Counted from the stretch's first letter, positions 6,713 through 16,284 are shown. The stretch is 64,000 bases of DNA from Lachnospiraceae bacterium (GCA_017428265.1 JAFRRD010000017.1:1-64000), one strand, 5' to 3'. Made by a program: numbers and translations. Notes: generated by a model from the letters alone, not told the origin.

Positions 6713-8323
6713 ATGCTGAAAACAGGGATCAGGAATACGGCGGCGATCACAGCGACCTTTCTTCTGTACGGAGTGCTGAGAGTCTGCTTATACGGAGTTG
6801 ATCTGGCGGATTTGATCAGCCAGCTTTTCACCGGAGCCGTGATCCTTGTCTGGGGGATATTTGTTCTGGGACGGGTCACGGACAGACGCCTGAGAAGACT
6901 CTTGACTGGCCTTTCGGCTTTTCTTCTTCTGCTTCTGCTGATGCAGACGGTCAACTACCGCTTTGCGCAGAATCAGGAAGCCCTGCGCCGTTACGCCTGG
7001 TACGGCTATTACGTTTGTGAGATGGCGGCCGCCGTTCTATTCTACTATGCTGCCGTCTTCTGCGGCAGAGAGCCGGAAAAGAAGGCCGGGACTTTATCAC
7101 ACTTGCTTCCGGCTGCCGGCACGGCAGCCTGTCTGGGCATTCAGACAAATGATCTTCACTCCTTAGCCTTCTCCTTTACAACGGAAGTCAGACTTCCGGG
7201 CAGCCCCAAACATTTCGGCCCGTTTTATTATCTGTTCTTTTTCTTTCTCTTTTTCCTGTGCTTTGCGGCTTTAATGATCTTCATCAGAAAACACAGGGCG
7301 ATCCGGGAGAAAAAAAGCCTGTTCCTGCTGCCGCTGCCGCTTCTTATCGTGACCCTCTTATTCATCCTTGATACCCTGGACCGTACGCTGCGGGTTGGCG
7401 GCGTCAAGGTGTGGCAGACCGGAGAAGTCTTCTGCTTTTGCGTGATCGCTTTTCTGGAAATGTGCATCGATTATGGCTTGATCCCGGCCAATACCGGTTA
7501 TGGGGAAGCTTTCTCGCTGATCGGCAGCCGCGCTGTCATTCTGGATAAAGAGGGTACAGTCCGATATGTGAGCTCGGAGGCGGAATATCCTTTTGCGGAC
7601 GATGCGGATACGCTCGTGTGCGAGCATCCCGTTTCCGGCGGGAAGATCGTATGGCAGGCAGATGTGGGGAAACTGCGGCGTCTGAACCGGAGGTTAGAGG
7701 AAACAACAAGACGGATCGAAGCCAGAAACGCTTATCTTGCCTCCAGAACGCAGGTCGAAAAGGAGATGGCGGAGACAGAAGCCCGCAGCCGGATCTGCGA
7801 CAGCATCAGCCGGGCGCTCCGGCCGCAGCTTGACCGTCTCAGCGCAATGGCAGAAGGACCGGAGGAGGCTTTTGACAAATGCCTTCCGGATATCGCCGTT
7901 CTCAGTGCGTATATCAAACGGCGCAGCAATATGGAGCTGATGGCTGAGGACGGCCGCCTTCCCTTTGAGGAGCTGTCTCTGGCGGTATCCGAATCTCTGA
8001 ACTGTTTGAGACTGAAGGGGATAAGAACAGCCCTTTCGGCGTCGGGAACCGGAAGCTGCCCGGCAGCGCGGCTGATCGGCGCTTATGAATTGCTGGAGAG
8101 GATCATTGAGGCGGCGCTGGAGACCTTGACCGCGCTCGTAGTCTCGCTGAAGGCAGAGCCAGGGGCACTGAGCATGCGCGTGCTCGTGAGCGCCGCTTCG
8201 TTTACGCTTCCGCCGGAGAGTATTTCCGCTTCCGGTGAGGGACGCCCTCAGGATGTCTCCGTTACCAAGGAAGGACAGGATCTTATCTTTCACTGCATCT
8301 TCCGGAAAGGAGGGGAGCCGTGA
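6713..8323 (+). CDS. Multi-span membrane sensor resembling a 7TM histidine kinase, degenerate catalytic part
   Basis: 536 residues. About seven or eight hydrophobic helices fill residues 5-260, like 7TM sensor kinases, followed by a short PAS-like stretch (SRAVILDKEGTVRYVSSEAE), a coiled coil and a DHp/ATPase-sized tail. Where the partner kinase has LHDEFG, this protein has ICDSIS (Cys362 in place of His), and no N-box or Gly-rich ATP lid is visible. It is therefore probably not an active kinase but a sensor or scaffold subunit. The ATG at 6713 is chosen for AAGGAGG just upstream. Its stop overlaps the GTG of the next gene, implying coupled translation. Confidence 0.75.
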   Translation: MLKTGIRNTAAITATFLLYGVLRVCLYGVDLADLISQLFTGAVILVWGIFVLGRVTDRRLRRLLTGLSAFLLLLLLMQTVNYRFAQNQEALRRYAWYGYYVCEMAAAVLFYYAAVFCGREPEKKAGTLSHLLPAAGTAACLGIQTNDLHSLAFSFTTEVRLPGSPKHFGPFYYLFFFFLFFLCFAALMIFIRKHRAIREKKSLFLLPLPLLIVTLLFILDTLDRTLRVGGVKVWQTGEVFCFCVIAFLEMCIDYGLIPANTGYGEAFSLIGSRAVILDKEGTVRYVSSEAEYPFADDADTLVCEHPVSGGKIVWQADVGKLRRLNRRLEETTRRIEARNAYLASRTQVEKEMAETEARSRICDSISRALRPQLDRLSAMAEGPEEAFDKCLPDIAVLSAYIKRRSNMELMAEDGRLPFEELSLAVSESLNCLRLKGIRTALSASGTGSCPAARLIGAYELLERIIEAALETLTALVVSLKAEPGALSMRVLVSAASFTLPPESISASGEGRPQDVSVTKEGQDLIFHCIFRKGGEP

Positions 8324-9621
8324 ACGATTTTTCCGTTTTCTGGTTATTTGCCGGCCCGTTAAGCATCTGCTTGTTTTGGGCATCCGCGGGACTCGCGGTC
8401 CTCAGCCTCCGCAGGAAGAGGCATGGTTTTCTGCTGTGCGGGATCATCCTGATTGCGGGAACATATTACCTTGTCCAGTTCATCAGTTATTATACGGAAC
8501 CGATCGCCAATGATCCCCGGACACTCGAGATCGCGGTAAGCTTTGCCGCGCTGCCACATCTGCTCCATTTCCTGCTCCTTGCCGGAATCGGATCTGTGAT
8601 CGGCACGCTTTACCGGTCGCTTATCCGTTACGGAAAGAACCAGATCACCCCAATGTCAGTAAGAGAGGCTGTTGACAGCCTGCCCAGCGGGATCTGCTGC
8701 TTCCTGACGGACGGGCGGATCCTGATGATCAATACAGCGATGCAGGACCTTTGCAAAGCCTTGGGGAGACTCCCACTCAGTGGAAAAGAGATCCGGGAAG
8801 GTCTTTTTTCGGGGATGCTGGTCTCAGGGTATCGCGTCACGGCGCTCGAAGATACGGTACTGATCGCCGCGCCGGACGGAACGGTGTGGAGCCTTGAAAA
8901 AAGGAACGGCAGCATTGACGGAAAAGCGGTGCACAGTGTGATCGCGACAGACGTGACGGAGCTGTATCAGAAGACAGTGCTGCTGCGGAGACGGGAAGAA
9001 AAACTGTCGGAGCTGAATGAGCGGCTTACGGAGTATAACCGGGAGATCGTTTCGCTCACTGCCGAAAAAGAAAAACTGAGTGCTCGGGTGCGCCTGCATG
9101 ATGAATTTGGGGAGGACCTTCTGACCATCAGGCGCTGCCTTGAAAGAGGCGGCAGTGAGAAAGACCGGGAAGATATCCGCAGGCGCCTGCGGCGGAACGT
9201 CTCTTTCCTGCTGACGGGCGACGTACCGGCGGCAGAAGATGAATACGTCCTGCTGAAGAAGACCGCTGCGCAGCTGGGCGTTAAGGTGACCGTACAGGGC
9301 AGCCTGCCTCAGGCAGAGCCGCAGAAGCATGCGGCCGCGACAGCGATACATGAATGCTTTACCAATACGCTGCGTCATGCGCACGGTGATGAGCTGCGGA
9401 TCTCCTCGGAGGAGCAAGGTGACCGCTATCTTATCTGCCTGACGAGCAACGGGGAACAGCCGGCCGGCCCCATACGGGAGACCGGCGGCCTAAAGTCCCT
9501 GCGTGAACTTACGGAATATATCGGAGGAACCATGGAACTTTCGTATTCCCCGGTCTACACCGTTACACTGATCCTGCCGAAGGAGGTGCCGAATGCCTAT
9601 AAATGTATTGATCGTGGATGA
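8320..9621 (+). CDS. Membrane sensor histidine kinase, NarX/DesK-like
   Basis: 433 residues. About three N-terminal membrane helices (1-95), a PAS-like segment (SLPSGICCFLTDGRILMINT), a coiled coil, then a phosphoacceptor motif RLHDEFGEDLL (His260) of the HisKA_3 type. The C-terminal ATPase domain has an N-box-like HECFTNTLRHAHG and a GGLKSLRE G-box. It starts with GTG in a GTGA overlap with the upstream gene and overlaps the regulator gene by 29 bases. It is the likely phosphodonor for the LuxR-type regulator that follows. The signal is unknown. Confidence 0.82.
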   Translation: MNDFSVFWLFAGPLSICLFWASAGLAVLSLRRKRHGFLLCGIILIAGTYYLVQFISYYTEPIANDPRTLEIAVSFAALPHLLHFLLLAGIGSVIGTLYRSLIRYGKNQITPMSVREAVDSLPSGICCFLTDGRILMINTAMQDLCKALGRLPLSGKEIREGLFSGMLVSGYRVTALEDTVLIAAPDGTVWSLEKRNGSIDGKAVHSVIATDVTELYQKTVLLRRREEKLSELNERLTEYNREIVSLTAEKEKLSARVRLHDEFGEDLLTIRRCLERGGSEKDREDIRRRLRRNVSFLLTGDVPAAEDEYVLLKKTAAQLGVKVTVQGSLPQAEPQKHAAATAIHECFTNTLRHAHGDELRISSEEQGDRYLICLTSNGEQPAGPIRETGGLKSLRELTEYIGGTMELSYSPVYTVTLILPKEVPNAYKCIDRG

Positions 9622-10222
9622 TCAGACGGTCTCCAGACAGCTTTTTGAAACGATCATCGCTTCATCCGACCGCTACCGGCTGGCGGCATCCATAGAGACT
9701 GCCAGAGTCGCCGATGCCTGGTGCGCCAGGGGAAACGTCGACCTGGTCCTGATGGACGTCGTGATGAGCGACGGCTCGAACGGCCTGGACGCGGCTGCCC
9801 GGATCAAACAGTCATACCCGAAAATCAAAATCATCATCGTAACGTCGCTGCCCGACGCGCTTTTCCTGAAACGGGCCAGGGAGATCGGTGTGGATTCCTT
9901 CTGGTACAAGGAAGTACAGGCGGTCCCGATGCTGGAAGTGATGGACCGCACGATGGCGGGCGAGCATATCTTCCCCGATGCGGCGCCGGTGACCGAGCTG
10001 GGGCTTGCGAAAAGCACGGATCTGACGGAGCGGGAACAGGAGGTCCTGCGGCTGCTCGCGGAAGGCCTGACCGATCGGGAAATTGCGGACGCCGCGTGCT
10101 TAAGCGTTACCACGGTACGTTATCATATCGGAAATCTGATCAGCAAGACAGGCCTCAGCTCCAGGACTGAACTTGCGGTGGGTGCGGTCCTGAGCGGGAT
10201 CACGACGCCGGGAATAAAATGA
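9593..10222 (+). CDS. Response regulator, NarL/LuxR family
   Basis: 209 residues. The receiver domain has the acidic pair after VLIVDDQ, a phosphorylation site in LVLMDVVM (Asp near residue 54), Thr in VTSLPD and Lys in WYKE. The C-terminal LuxR helix-turn-helix reads LTEREQEVLRLLAEGLTDRE followed by SVTTVRYHIGNLISK. It is translated in overlap with the kinase gene, so the trio is one sensory operon. Target genes are unknown; the lipoprotein and giant secreted gene downstream, beyond a terminator, are candidates by position only. Confidence 0.92.
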   Translation: MPINVLIVDDQTVSRQLFETIIASSDRYRLAASIETARVADAWCARGNVDLVLMDVVMSDGSNGLDAAARIKQSYPKIKIIIVTSLPDALFLKRAREIGVDSFWYKEVQAVPMLEVMDRTMAGEHIFPDAAPVTELGLAKSTDLTEREQEVLRLLAEGLTDREIADAACLSVTTVRYHIGNLISKTGLSSRTELAVGAVLSGITTPGIK

Positions 10223-10250
10223 TGGCTGCCCTTATATCGTTTCTGCCTTT

Positions 10251-10274
10251 CTCTCCCTCCCGGGAGAGTTTTTT
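10251..10274 (+). terminator. Terminator after the response regulator
   Basis: Stem CTCTCCC/GGGAGAG (10251-10257 with 10262-10268), loop TCCC, then six T residues. Confidence 0.85.
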
Positions 10275-10385
10275 GTTGTAAAACTGTCATTTCTGAGGGG
10301 GCGCTTTGATTTGGTGGCTCTTATACTGAAAATGGTATCGGTTTCGTAAAATACGGATATTTTCACGGAAAAGGAGGGCTTTTTA

Positions 10386-11087
10386 ATGAAACGATTGCTT
10401 TGTCTGTTGCTTCTGCTTTCTCTTGCCGTCTGGGGAGCGGGCTGCGGAAAACAGGCGGAATCAAGCGTGCAGCCGTCAGAAAGTGCGCCGTCAACGGAAA
10501 CGCCGCCTGCTGCTCCGACAGCAGCGTCCACGGCTGCGCCCACGGAAGCCCCTGCGGAGGCGGAAGATCTGCTGGCCTGGGGCGGCAAAACGATCTCCGG
10601 CTTCGGCAGAAACTGGGCGGAGCGCATCTTTTCGTCAGTTGAAGCGGCAGGTACTGACGAGGAGGACGCGGACTGCGCGTCGTTCGCGTTCGACTTTGCC
10701 GAAATGAAGGACCGGCCCGGACTGAGCCTGAACGGAAGCATTTACTTGGGTAAGGACGCTTCCGTGCTTTTCGACATCCCCGAGGAAGCGGAGCTGGACC
10801 CGCTCGCCGAAGGCTTTCTGGCTGAGCAGGTGAAGGCGCTCCTGCCGGAAGCGAAAGAGGAGACTCTGACACTGGGGAAGACCGTCTGGAACGTACGCAC
10901 CGTCTGCCAGAACGAGGCGGAGAAAGGCTTCGTCGTCTACGACCTCATCGCGTGGAGTGAGGAAGGCGGTGTCCTTGCGTATGTCAACGCGGCGGCTGTT
11001 CTTAACGGCTCCGATATCGGAGAAGACGCCGCCGGGACGCTCAGGGATCTTGCCGGGGAGTGGTTCTCCTCGCTCGAGATCCGGTAA
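10386..11087 (+). CDS. Secreted lipoprotein of unknown function
   Basis: 233 residues. A lipoprotein signal peptide ends in WGAGC (Cys20), followed by a low-complexity Ser/Thr/Ala/Pro/Glu linker (about 24-58) that would hold the domain off the membrane. The mature domain (60-233) is acidic and not recognised. AAAGGAGGGC lies upstream of the ATG. It is 12 bases upstream of the 1447-residue secreted protein, so the two are probably co-transcribed and may act together at the surface. A -10-like TATACT at 10322-10327 lacks a good -35. Confidence 0.8.
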   Translation: MKRLLCLLLLLSLAVWGAGCGKQAESSVQPSESAPSTETPPAAPTAASTAAPTEAPAEAEDLLAWGGKTISGFGRNWAERIFSSVEAAGTDEEDADCASFAFDFAEMKDRPGLSLNGSIYLGKDASVLFDIPEEAELDPLAEGFLAEQVKALLPEAKEETLTLGKTVWNVRTVCQNEAEKGFVVYDLIAWSEEGGVLAYVNAAAVLNGSDIGEDAAGTLRDLAGEWFSSLEIR

Positions 11088-11099
11088 AGGAGGCCGGAA

Positions 11100-14000
11100 A
11101 TGAAAAAGTTCAGAACACTGATCATTCTGCTGTTTTTCTTCATCCTGACGGCGGCATCCGGGAAGGAAGCCCTGGCCGGTACCAGTGCGGGCTATGTGGC
11201 AGGGCTCGGCTCCGCGAATACGGGCCAGGATTTTCATTATGATGCCATGTCGAATTCCCTGAAATGGCTGGATGATGAAACATATTGGGGCGAGGTTCAA
11301 TATTTACCGGACTGTGAAAGTGTCTATGTGTGGGCGCTTACAAGCAACGGAGATTACGGCGCCTCAGTTTTGGAAGACAAATATTTTTTATACGACTGGG
11401 GTGTTTCCGATTATAATCATTATTCCCTTGCAGACCTGAAACCCGGTAAATACGGGGCGGCGGTGGTTTTCAGTCATTGGGATAAGCGTTACTACGCACG
11501 TACGCCGCTGATCAAATTCACCATATTTGCACCCGGAGAGTGCTGGCATTTGAACGCTACGGGAGGATCCACCTGGAGCGCCTGGAAGACGACCAGGAGC
11601 GCGACCTGCGAGAAGGACGGGCAAGAGTCCCGCACCTGTTCTCAGTGCGGTAAGACGGAGACGCGCACGATCAAGAAACTCGGCCACAACTGGGGAAAAT
11701 GGCAGACAAGTACGAAGGCGACCTGTACACAGCAGGGCAAGGAGACGCGCAAGTGCTCCCGCTGCGGAAAAACCGAGACCCGCAGCGCAGGAGCAGCTCT
11801 CGGCCACAACTGGAGCGCCTGGAAGGTCACGAAAAAGGCGAGCTGCTCCTCGGAAGGGCAGGAGACCCGCAAATGTTCCCGCTGCGACAAGACCGAGACC
11901 CGCACCGTCGCCAAACTGCCGCATAAATGGGGCAGCTGGGAACTGTCGGTTGCTCCGAATCACGGACAGCCCGGGACGGAAATAAGGATCTGTACCGTAT
12001 GCGATGAAGACGAGTCCCGCGAGATCCCGCCGGAAGCCCCCGATGCGAAGGTCGGTGACACGGGGATCAAAGTCACCATCGCGCAGGAACTGCTGAAGTT
12101 CGGCGGCGAATACAAGGGCGCGTGCGACGGCATTTTCCGGGAGGATCTGGCCGAAGCGATAAAGGTCTTCGAAAAAGCATCCGTCCTTGCAGAGACCGGC
12201 GCCATCTATCCGGATACCCTGTCGCTCCTTGCCGAGCGCTTCTGGAAAGGGCTGGATGAGGAGATCCCGTCCGGCGAGTGCACGGTCTATGTTTTCCAGG
12301 AATCCGGGATGGACGTTGATGCGCTGCGCAAATGCACCTACACGAGCAACGGGGACGGGACCCACAAGGTGGATCCGGCCGTGATCGGCTTCGATTTCAG
12401 CACGAAGACGGAATCGGTCCACGGGATCCGGTTCCCGTACGACGCGGAATATCCGCAGGCTTCCTATAACGAGCCCTGCCGGACCGTAAACGCGGAAATG
12501 ACCTGCGACTGCTGCGGCTATAAAGAGGAACTTCAGTTCGCCATAGCGGAACTGAAGGATTTTTCGGAGATCTTCGACGGCGGAATGGTCCTTTACATCG
12601 GCTTCCTTGATGATCTGGAAAAATCAGGGCTGCCGCTTGTTGACGGTCTGTGTTACGAAGTGTGGAACAGCCTGACCTGGTACGGCTTTTCCGGAGCGAA
12701 GACGTATGACGTATGGCTCGTAAAACTCGGTGATGACGATTCCGAAACGCTCCTGCTGGAAGATCATACGGAAAACAGTTTCTTCGACCTTCCGCAGCTG
12801 GAGCCGGGGAAATACGGCGCCGCGGTACAGGCAAAGGATAAGGACGGCAAGGTCATTTCCGACCCCACGCTCCTGTATTTCGGCGTACAAAGCGACACCA
12901 TGCCGGCGCCGCAGAACGTCGTCCTGAAAAACGGCGTGGTGACCTGGGACTACGGGTTTGAATACACGAACCCCGTCTTCCATGTTGCCCTTCTGCTTGC
13001 GAACGAAGGAGAAGATATCTATTACGAAACGGATACGGCCGATACCTGGCTGGATCTGACTGCCGTCTTCATGGAAATGGTGGCCAAGGGCGTCAATCCC
13101 CAGGGGATCCAGGTGGAGATCGCTGCCCGGGATGCCAACGGCGTATTCAAGGACAGTGAGCAGGCTTACTGTGCTTCGGAAAAATGGATGATTCCGAGCT
13201 TCTACCGCGTCCTCTGCGCGGTCAACGTCCGCAGCGGCCCGGGAAAGAACTATGAGCGCATCGGCGGCTACAGCCGGGGCGACTATTTCATTACCTATGA
13301 GACGGAGTTCGGTGCCGACGGGATCTATTACGTGGTGAATTATAAGGGACAGACCGGCTACGTCCTTTCGAGCTGCGCCGCCTGGTTCATCCCGAAACTG
13401 TTCACGGCGCACGTGGACATGGGTGACGGAAAGAGCGCCGAGGTCTTTACGAATCCCGACGGAACGATCGATCAGACCGACCTGGAGAATAAGGTGCAGA
13501 AGAAAGGCTGGCGGCTGACCGCCCTGAAGCAGACAGGAGGAAGCGGGACCGGCGAACTGGATCTGAACCGGGTCCTTTCGCCCGGCGATACTTTCGAAGC
13601 CGTTTGGGAGAAAGATCCCGATTACGTATTTGTCCGCTTCTGCAAAAACGCGCAGGGAGAATCCGCCAGGGTATATGGCCCGGATGGAAAACTGACGGAT
13701 AAGGAGATCCCCATCCGTATCGGCAGCACCTTCCGCATCCAGACCGGCGGCGGAGATGCCTATGTCCCGGGCTGGCGGTGCTGGGACGGCGATTACTACA
13801 TGGAGGTCACCGATGAGACGCCGTTTACCGCAAAGATGACCACCGTCTTCATGTACGAGAGGAAAGGCCAGGAGATAACGCTCGGGAAACAGACACTGAC
13901 AGGGCGTCGGGAGGAACTGCTGTATCTGTATGACGTGAACAATAAGCCGCTCGGCCGTCTGCAGGAGGGAGACGTTCTGACGATCACGGACTGCGATAAC

Positions 14001-15443
14001 AGGATCGGAAACTTCGCCAAGATGTATAAAGTCGGCGTCAAGCGGCTGGGGAAGGAAGGCTTTATCTTCGCCGAGCTGCTGGACGGCCAGAACGGCGCGA
14101 AATCGTGGAATATCTACTTTGACCCGGACGGCGGTTATTGCCCTGTCGCCTGGCTGAAAGCCACCTATCAGAAAGGGTATCCTTATCCCACGCTGACACG
14201 ATATCCGGCCGCGACCCGCAGCGGATATTATTTCGCGGGTTGGACGGATAAGACTGGCAATGTCGTAACGCCGGGCTATGAATTCACGGACAGCGTGAAG
14301 CTGAAGGCAAATTGGATCAAATACACTGGACAGGAAGTAAAACAGGGCCTTACGATTTCTCTCGGCGCCGTTCCGTTCGAAGAGCAGACGAAGCCTTACG
14401 GCTTTGAAACGCCTGGTTCCACGAAGCAGATCCCCCTGCCGGTCTGCGAGGAAGTACAGGTGATCGGTCAGACCAGGGAGATGTATCAGTGCCTGCGAAG
14501 CGACCACACGATCGTCTGGGTGGAGAAGAGATTCATCGAGACGGACTTCGAAGTGATCTTCAATACGGCCAGGATCGGCCGGTGGAAATTTTCGTTGGAG
14601 GGTGGCGACCCCGACGACGAGTATATGGACGATGATGCCGTATACGCATATCTTGGCGACGTGTACTATAAGGGACAGTTGGGAACCCTGTTCTATGTGA
14701 TTGGCCGGCGGGGGGGAAAATGGCAGAAGGTCGCTGTTCCCAATGCCATAAGGAACAAAGACGTATCGCTCGGCGCAGGCGTAGGCTGGGTCTGCAATTC
14801 CTGGATGGCGTATAGTACCTATGGCCGCGTGAATTTCTGTGCCGGTGAGGGCATCTGCTGGCTGGATTCCGTGGACGTAAAGCTGGGGAGCTCCATCGCC
14901 TCGCAGGGCGGCGCATTCCCGATCCCCTGCCTGTCCGGCTATGAATTCGATGGCTGGTATACCGATCCGGTGCTCGGCAAGTGGTTCGATGCCAATACGC
15001 CGGTCACGGAGAGTCTTACGGTCTACGCACATTACAGATATCTGTACGACGATTACCAGGCTGCTACGGAAGACGCGCCGATCTTCGATCGCTGCAGCTC
15101 GTCCGAAGGCGAGGTCCTCGGTTATGTCAAGGCCGGCGAAACGGTCGCCGTACAGAAGGAGAGCAAGAAGGGACTCTTTGCCTGGGTCACCCACGACGGC
15201 GTGAGCGGATGGGTCCAGACGCGGTATCTCGTAGCCGGCAATATCATGGAGGCGAAAGGCGAGCGCAAGGAAGACATGGCGATCCGCAGCAAGGCCCAGT
15301 ACAAGAAAGGCACGGTCTACCGCAACGTCAAACAGGTCGAGCTCTTCCTGGTCATCGGTTCGGAAGGCAGCTACTACAAGGTCTCCTACCCGTGTGAAGC
15401 AGGCTATGCCTACATTGCCAAAGACCAGCTGCAGAAACGTTAA
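11100..15443 (+). CDS. Giant mosaic secreted protein with Cys-repeat, PG-binding, SH3 and InlB-type modules
   Basis: 1447 residues with a signal peptide (MKKFRTLIILLFFFILTAAS...). Residues about 156-310 hold four tandem repeats of about 45 residues with the pattern WSxW, one Cys, CSxCGKTETR and LGHNW, a zinc-ribbon-like design. Next come a peptidoglycan-binding-like helical module (about 314-378), a bacterial SH3 domain (VNVRSGPGKNYERIGG, about 705-760), InlB/Listeria-Bacteroides-type repeats (ending in FAGWTDKTG near 1045 and FDGWYTDP near 1285) and further SH3-like modules to the C-terminus. There is no LPXTG or C-terminal membrane anchor, so wall contact is probably non-covalent. An adhesin or wall-associated scaffold is likely; substrate unknown. 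Confidence 0.82.
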   Translation: MKKFRTLIILLFFFILTAASGKEALAGTSAGYVAGLGSANTGQDFHYDAMSNSLKWLDDETYWGEVQYLPDCESVYVWALTSNGDYGASVLEDKYFLYDWGVSDYNHYSLADLKPGKYGAAVVFSHWDKRYYARTPLIKFTIFAPGECWHLNATGGSTWSAWKTTRSATCEKDGQESRTCSQCGKTETRTIKKLGHNWGKWQTSTKATCTQQGKETRKCSRCGKTETRSAGAALGHNWSAWKVTKKASCSSEGQETRKCSRCDKTETRTVAKLPHKWGSWELSVAPNHGQPGTEIRICTVCDEDESREIPPEAPDAKVGDTGIKVTIAQELLKFGGEYKGACDGIFREDLAEAIKVFEKASVLAETGAIYPDTLSLLAERFWKGLDEEIPSGECTVYVFQESGMDVDALRKCTYTSNGDGTHKVDPAVIGFDFSTKTESVHGIRFPYDAEYPQASYNEPCRTVNAEMTCDCCGYKEELQFAIAELKDFSEIFDGGMVLYIGFLDDLEKSGLPLVDGLCYEVWNSLTWYGFSGAKTYDVWLVKLGDDDSETLLLEDHTENSFFDLPQLEPGKYGAAVQAKDKDGKVISDPTLLYFGVQSDTMPAPQNVVLKNGVVTWDYGFEYTNPVFHVALLLANEGEDIYYETDTADTWLDLTAVFMEMVAKGVNPQGIQVEIAARDANGVFKDSEQAYCASEKWMIPSFYRVLCAVNVRSGPGKNYERIGGYSRGDYFITYETEFGADGIYYVVNYKGQTGYVLSSCAAWFIPKLFTAHVDMGDGKSAEVFTNPDGTIDQTDLENKVQKKGWRLTALKQTGGSGTGELDLNRVLSPGDTFEAVWEKDPDYVFVRFCKNAQGESARVYGPDGKLTDKEIPIRIGSTFRIQTGGGDAYVPGWRCWDGDYYMEVTDETPFTAKMTTVFMYERKGQEITLGKQTLTGRREELLYLYDVNNKPLGRLQEGDVLTITDCDNRIGNFAKMYKVGVKRLGKEGFIFAELLDGQNGAKSWNIYFDPDGGYCPVAWLKATYQKGYPYPTLTRYPAATRSGYYFAGWTDKTGNVVTPGYEFTDSVKLKANWIKYTGQEVKQGLTISLGAVPFEEQTKPYGFETPGSTKQIPLPVCEEVQVIGQTREMYQCLRSDHTIVWVEKRFIETDFEVIFNTARIGRWKFSLEGGDPDDEYMDDDAVYAYLGDVYYKGQLGTLFYVIGRRGGKWQKVAVPNAIRNKDVSLGAGVGWVCNSWMAYSTYGRVNFCAGEGICWLDSVDVKLGSSIASQGGAFPIPCLSGYEFDGWYTDPVLGKWFDANTPVTESLTVYAHYRYLYDDYQAATEDAPIFDRCSSSEGEVLGYVKAGETVAVQKESKKGLFAWVTHDGVSGWVQTRYLVAGNIMEAKGERKEDMAIRSKAQYKKGTVYRNVKQVELFLVIGSEGSYYKVSYPCEAGYAYIAKDQLQKR
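11566..11990 (+). repeat. Tandem coding repeats (Cys-rich modules)
   Basis: Three well-kept copies and one degenerate copy of a unit of about 135 bases inside the giant protein. Each encodes W-x-x-W, a lone Cys, then C-S-x-C-G/D-K-T-E-T-R and a LGHNW-like end. The last copy has lost the GKTETR core. Confidence 0.85.
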
Positions 15444-15466
15444 ACCGCAGCGGCGCAGTTATTCGT

Positions 15467-15502
15467 AAAGGCCGCGCTCCGGGAAACCGGGGCGCGGCCT
15501 TT
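15467..15502 (+). terminator. Terminator after the giant secreted protein
   Basis: Long GC-rich stem AAAGGCCGCG.. with ..CGCGGCCTTT and a GAAA loop (15467-15502). The trailing T-run is short (TTTGAT). Confidence 0.75.
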
Positions 15503-15508
15503 GATATC

Positions 15509-15537
15509 TTGAAACCGCTTCCGAAAACTGCTATGAT
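15509..15537 (+). promoter_or_regulatory. Promoter of the GntR regulator gene
   Basis: TTGAAA (15509-15514), 17 bases, TATGAT (15532-15537), 39 bases before the ATG. Confidence 0.8.
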
Positions 15538-15576
15538 AAACAAAACGCAAGACCGATGAAAAACTGAGAGGCAGCC

Positions 15577-16284
15577 ATGACGGACGAAAATAAATCGATG
15601 AGCGGTGTGTTTTCCGAATACGGCGAGATCCGGAAGCCCACTTATAAAGAACAGGCATACAAACTGATCCGGGAGGCGATCCTGTACCAGAAGTTGGTCC
15701 CCGACCGGATCTATTCGCAGGAGGCGATCTGCCAGGCGCTCGGCGTGAGCCGGACGCCGGTGCGGGAGGCCCTTCTCGAACTGCAGAATGAGGGCTATAT
15801 CGTTTTCTGCCGCGGCAAGGGGATCCAGATCGTCACGCTGGATGACAAAACGATCCATGACATCCTGGAGATGCGGCTCCATCTGGAGATCACGGCGGCG
15901 CAGCTCGCTGCCATGCGGGCGGATGAGAAGGACCTCGAGTATATCCGGACCTGCCTGCAGGAGAGCGTCGACAACCTGAAAGATAAGGAGAAGCCGAAGG
16001 ACTTCGCGCAGAATTACCGCCTGGACCATCAGTTCCACCGGGCGGTGGCGCAGGCCTCCCACAATGACCTGCTGGTCACGGCATTAAGCAATGTACTGGA
16101 TCTGTACCTCCGCTTTGAGGTCCAGACGGTCTACAACAACGAATCCTTTGCGAACGCCATCCTGGACGAGCACCGCGCCATTTACGAGGCGGTGGCGCAG
16201 CATGACCAGATGAAGGCGGCCTTCTGCGCGCAGACCCATCTGCAGGATGCCTACCGGCGCACGCTGAGCAAATACTGGAACTGA
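15577..16284 (+). CDS. GntR-family transcriptional regulator, FadR/FCD subfamily
   Basis: 235 residues. The N-terminal winged helix shows YKEQAYKLIREAILYQKLVP and SQEAICQALGVSRTPVREAL, the classic GntR helix-turn-helix. The all-helical FCD ligand domain follows with LEMRLHLEITAAQLAA, LDHQFHRAVAQASHN and a late DEHRAIYEAV; Asp/His residues there bind a metal and carboxylate ligands. It lies directly upstream of, and in the same direction as, the GGT-like gene and a TRAP transporter, which it probably controls in response to a carboxylic acid. Confidence 0.92.
   Translation: MTDENKSMSGVFSEYGEIRKPTYKEQAYKLIREAILYQKLVPDRIYSQEAICQALGVSRTPVREALLELQNEGYIVFCRGKGIQIVTLDDKTIHDILEMRLHLEITAAQLAAMRADEKDLEYIRTCLQESVDNLKDKEKPKDFAQNYRLDHQFHRAVAQASHNDLLVTALSNVLDLYLRFEVQTVYNNESFANAILDEHRAIYEAVAQHDQMKAAFCAQTHLQDAYRRTLSKYWN

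Noticed and set aside
12624..15194. 856-codon open frame on the minus strand
   Set aside because: It is fully antisense to the giant secreted protein, which has a signal peptide, ribosome site and recognisable domains. High GC makes long antisense frames common here.
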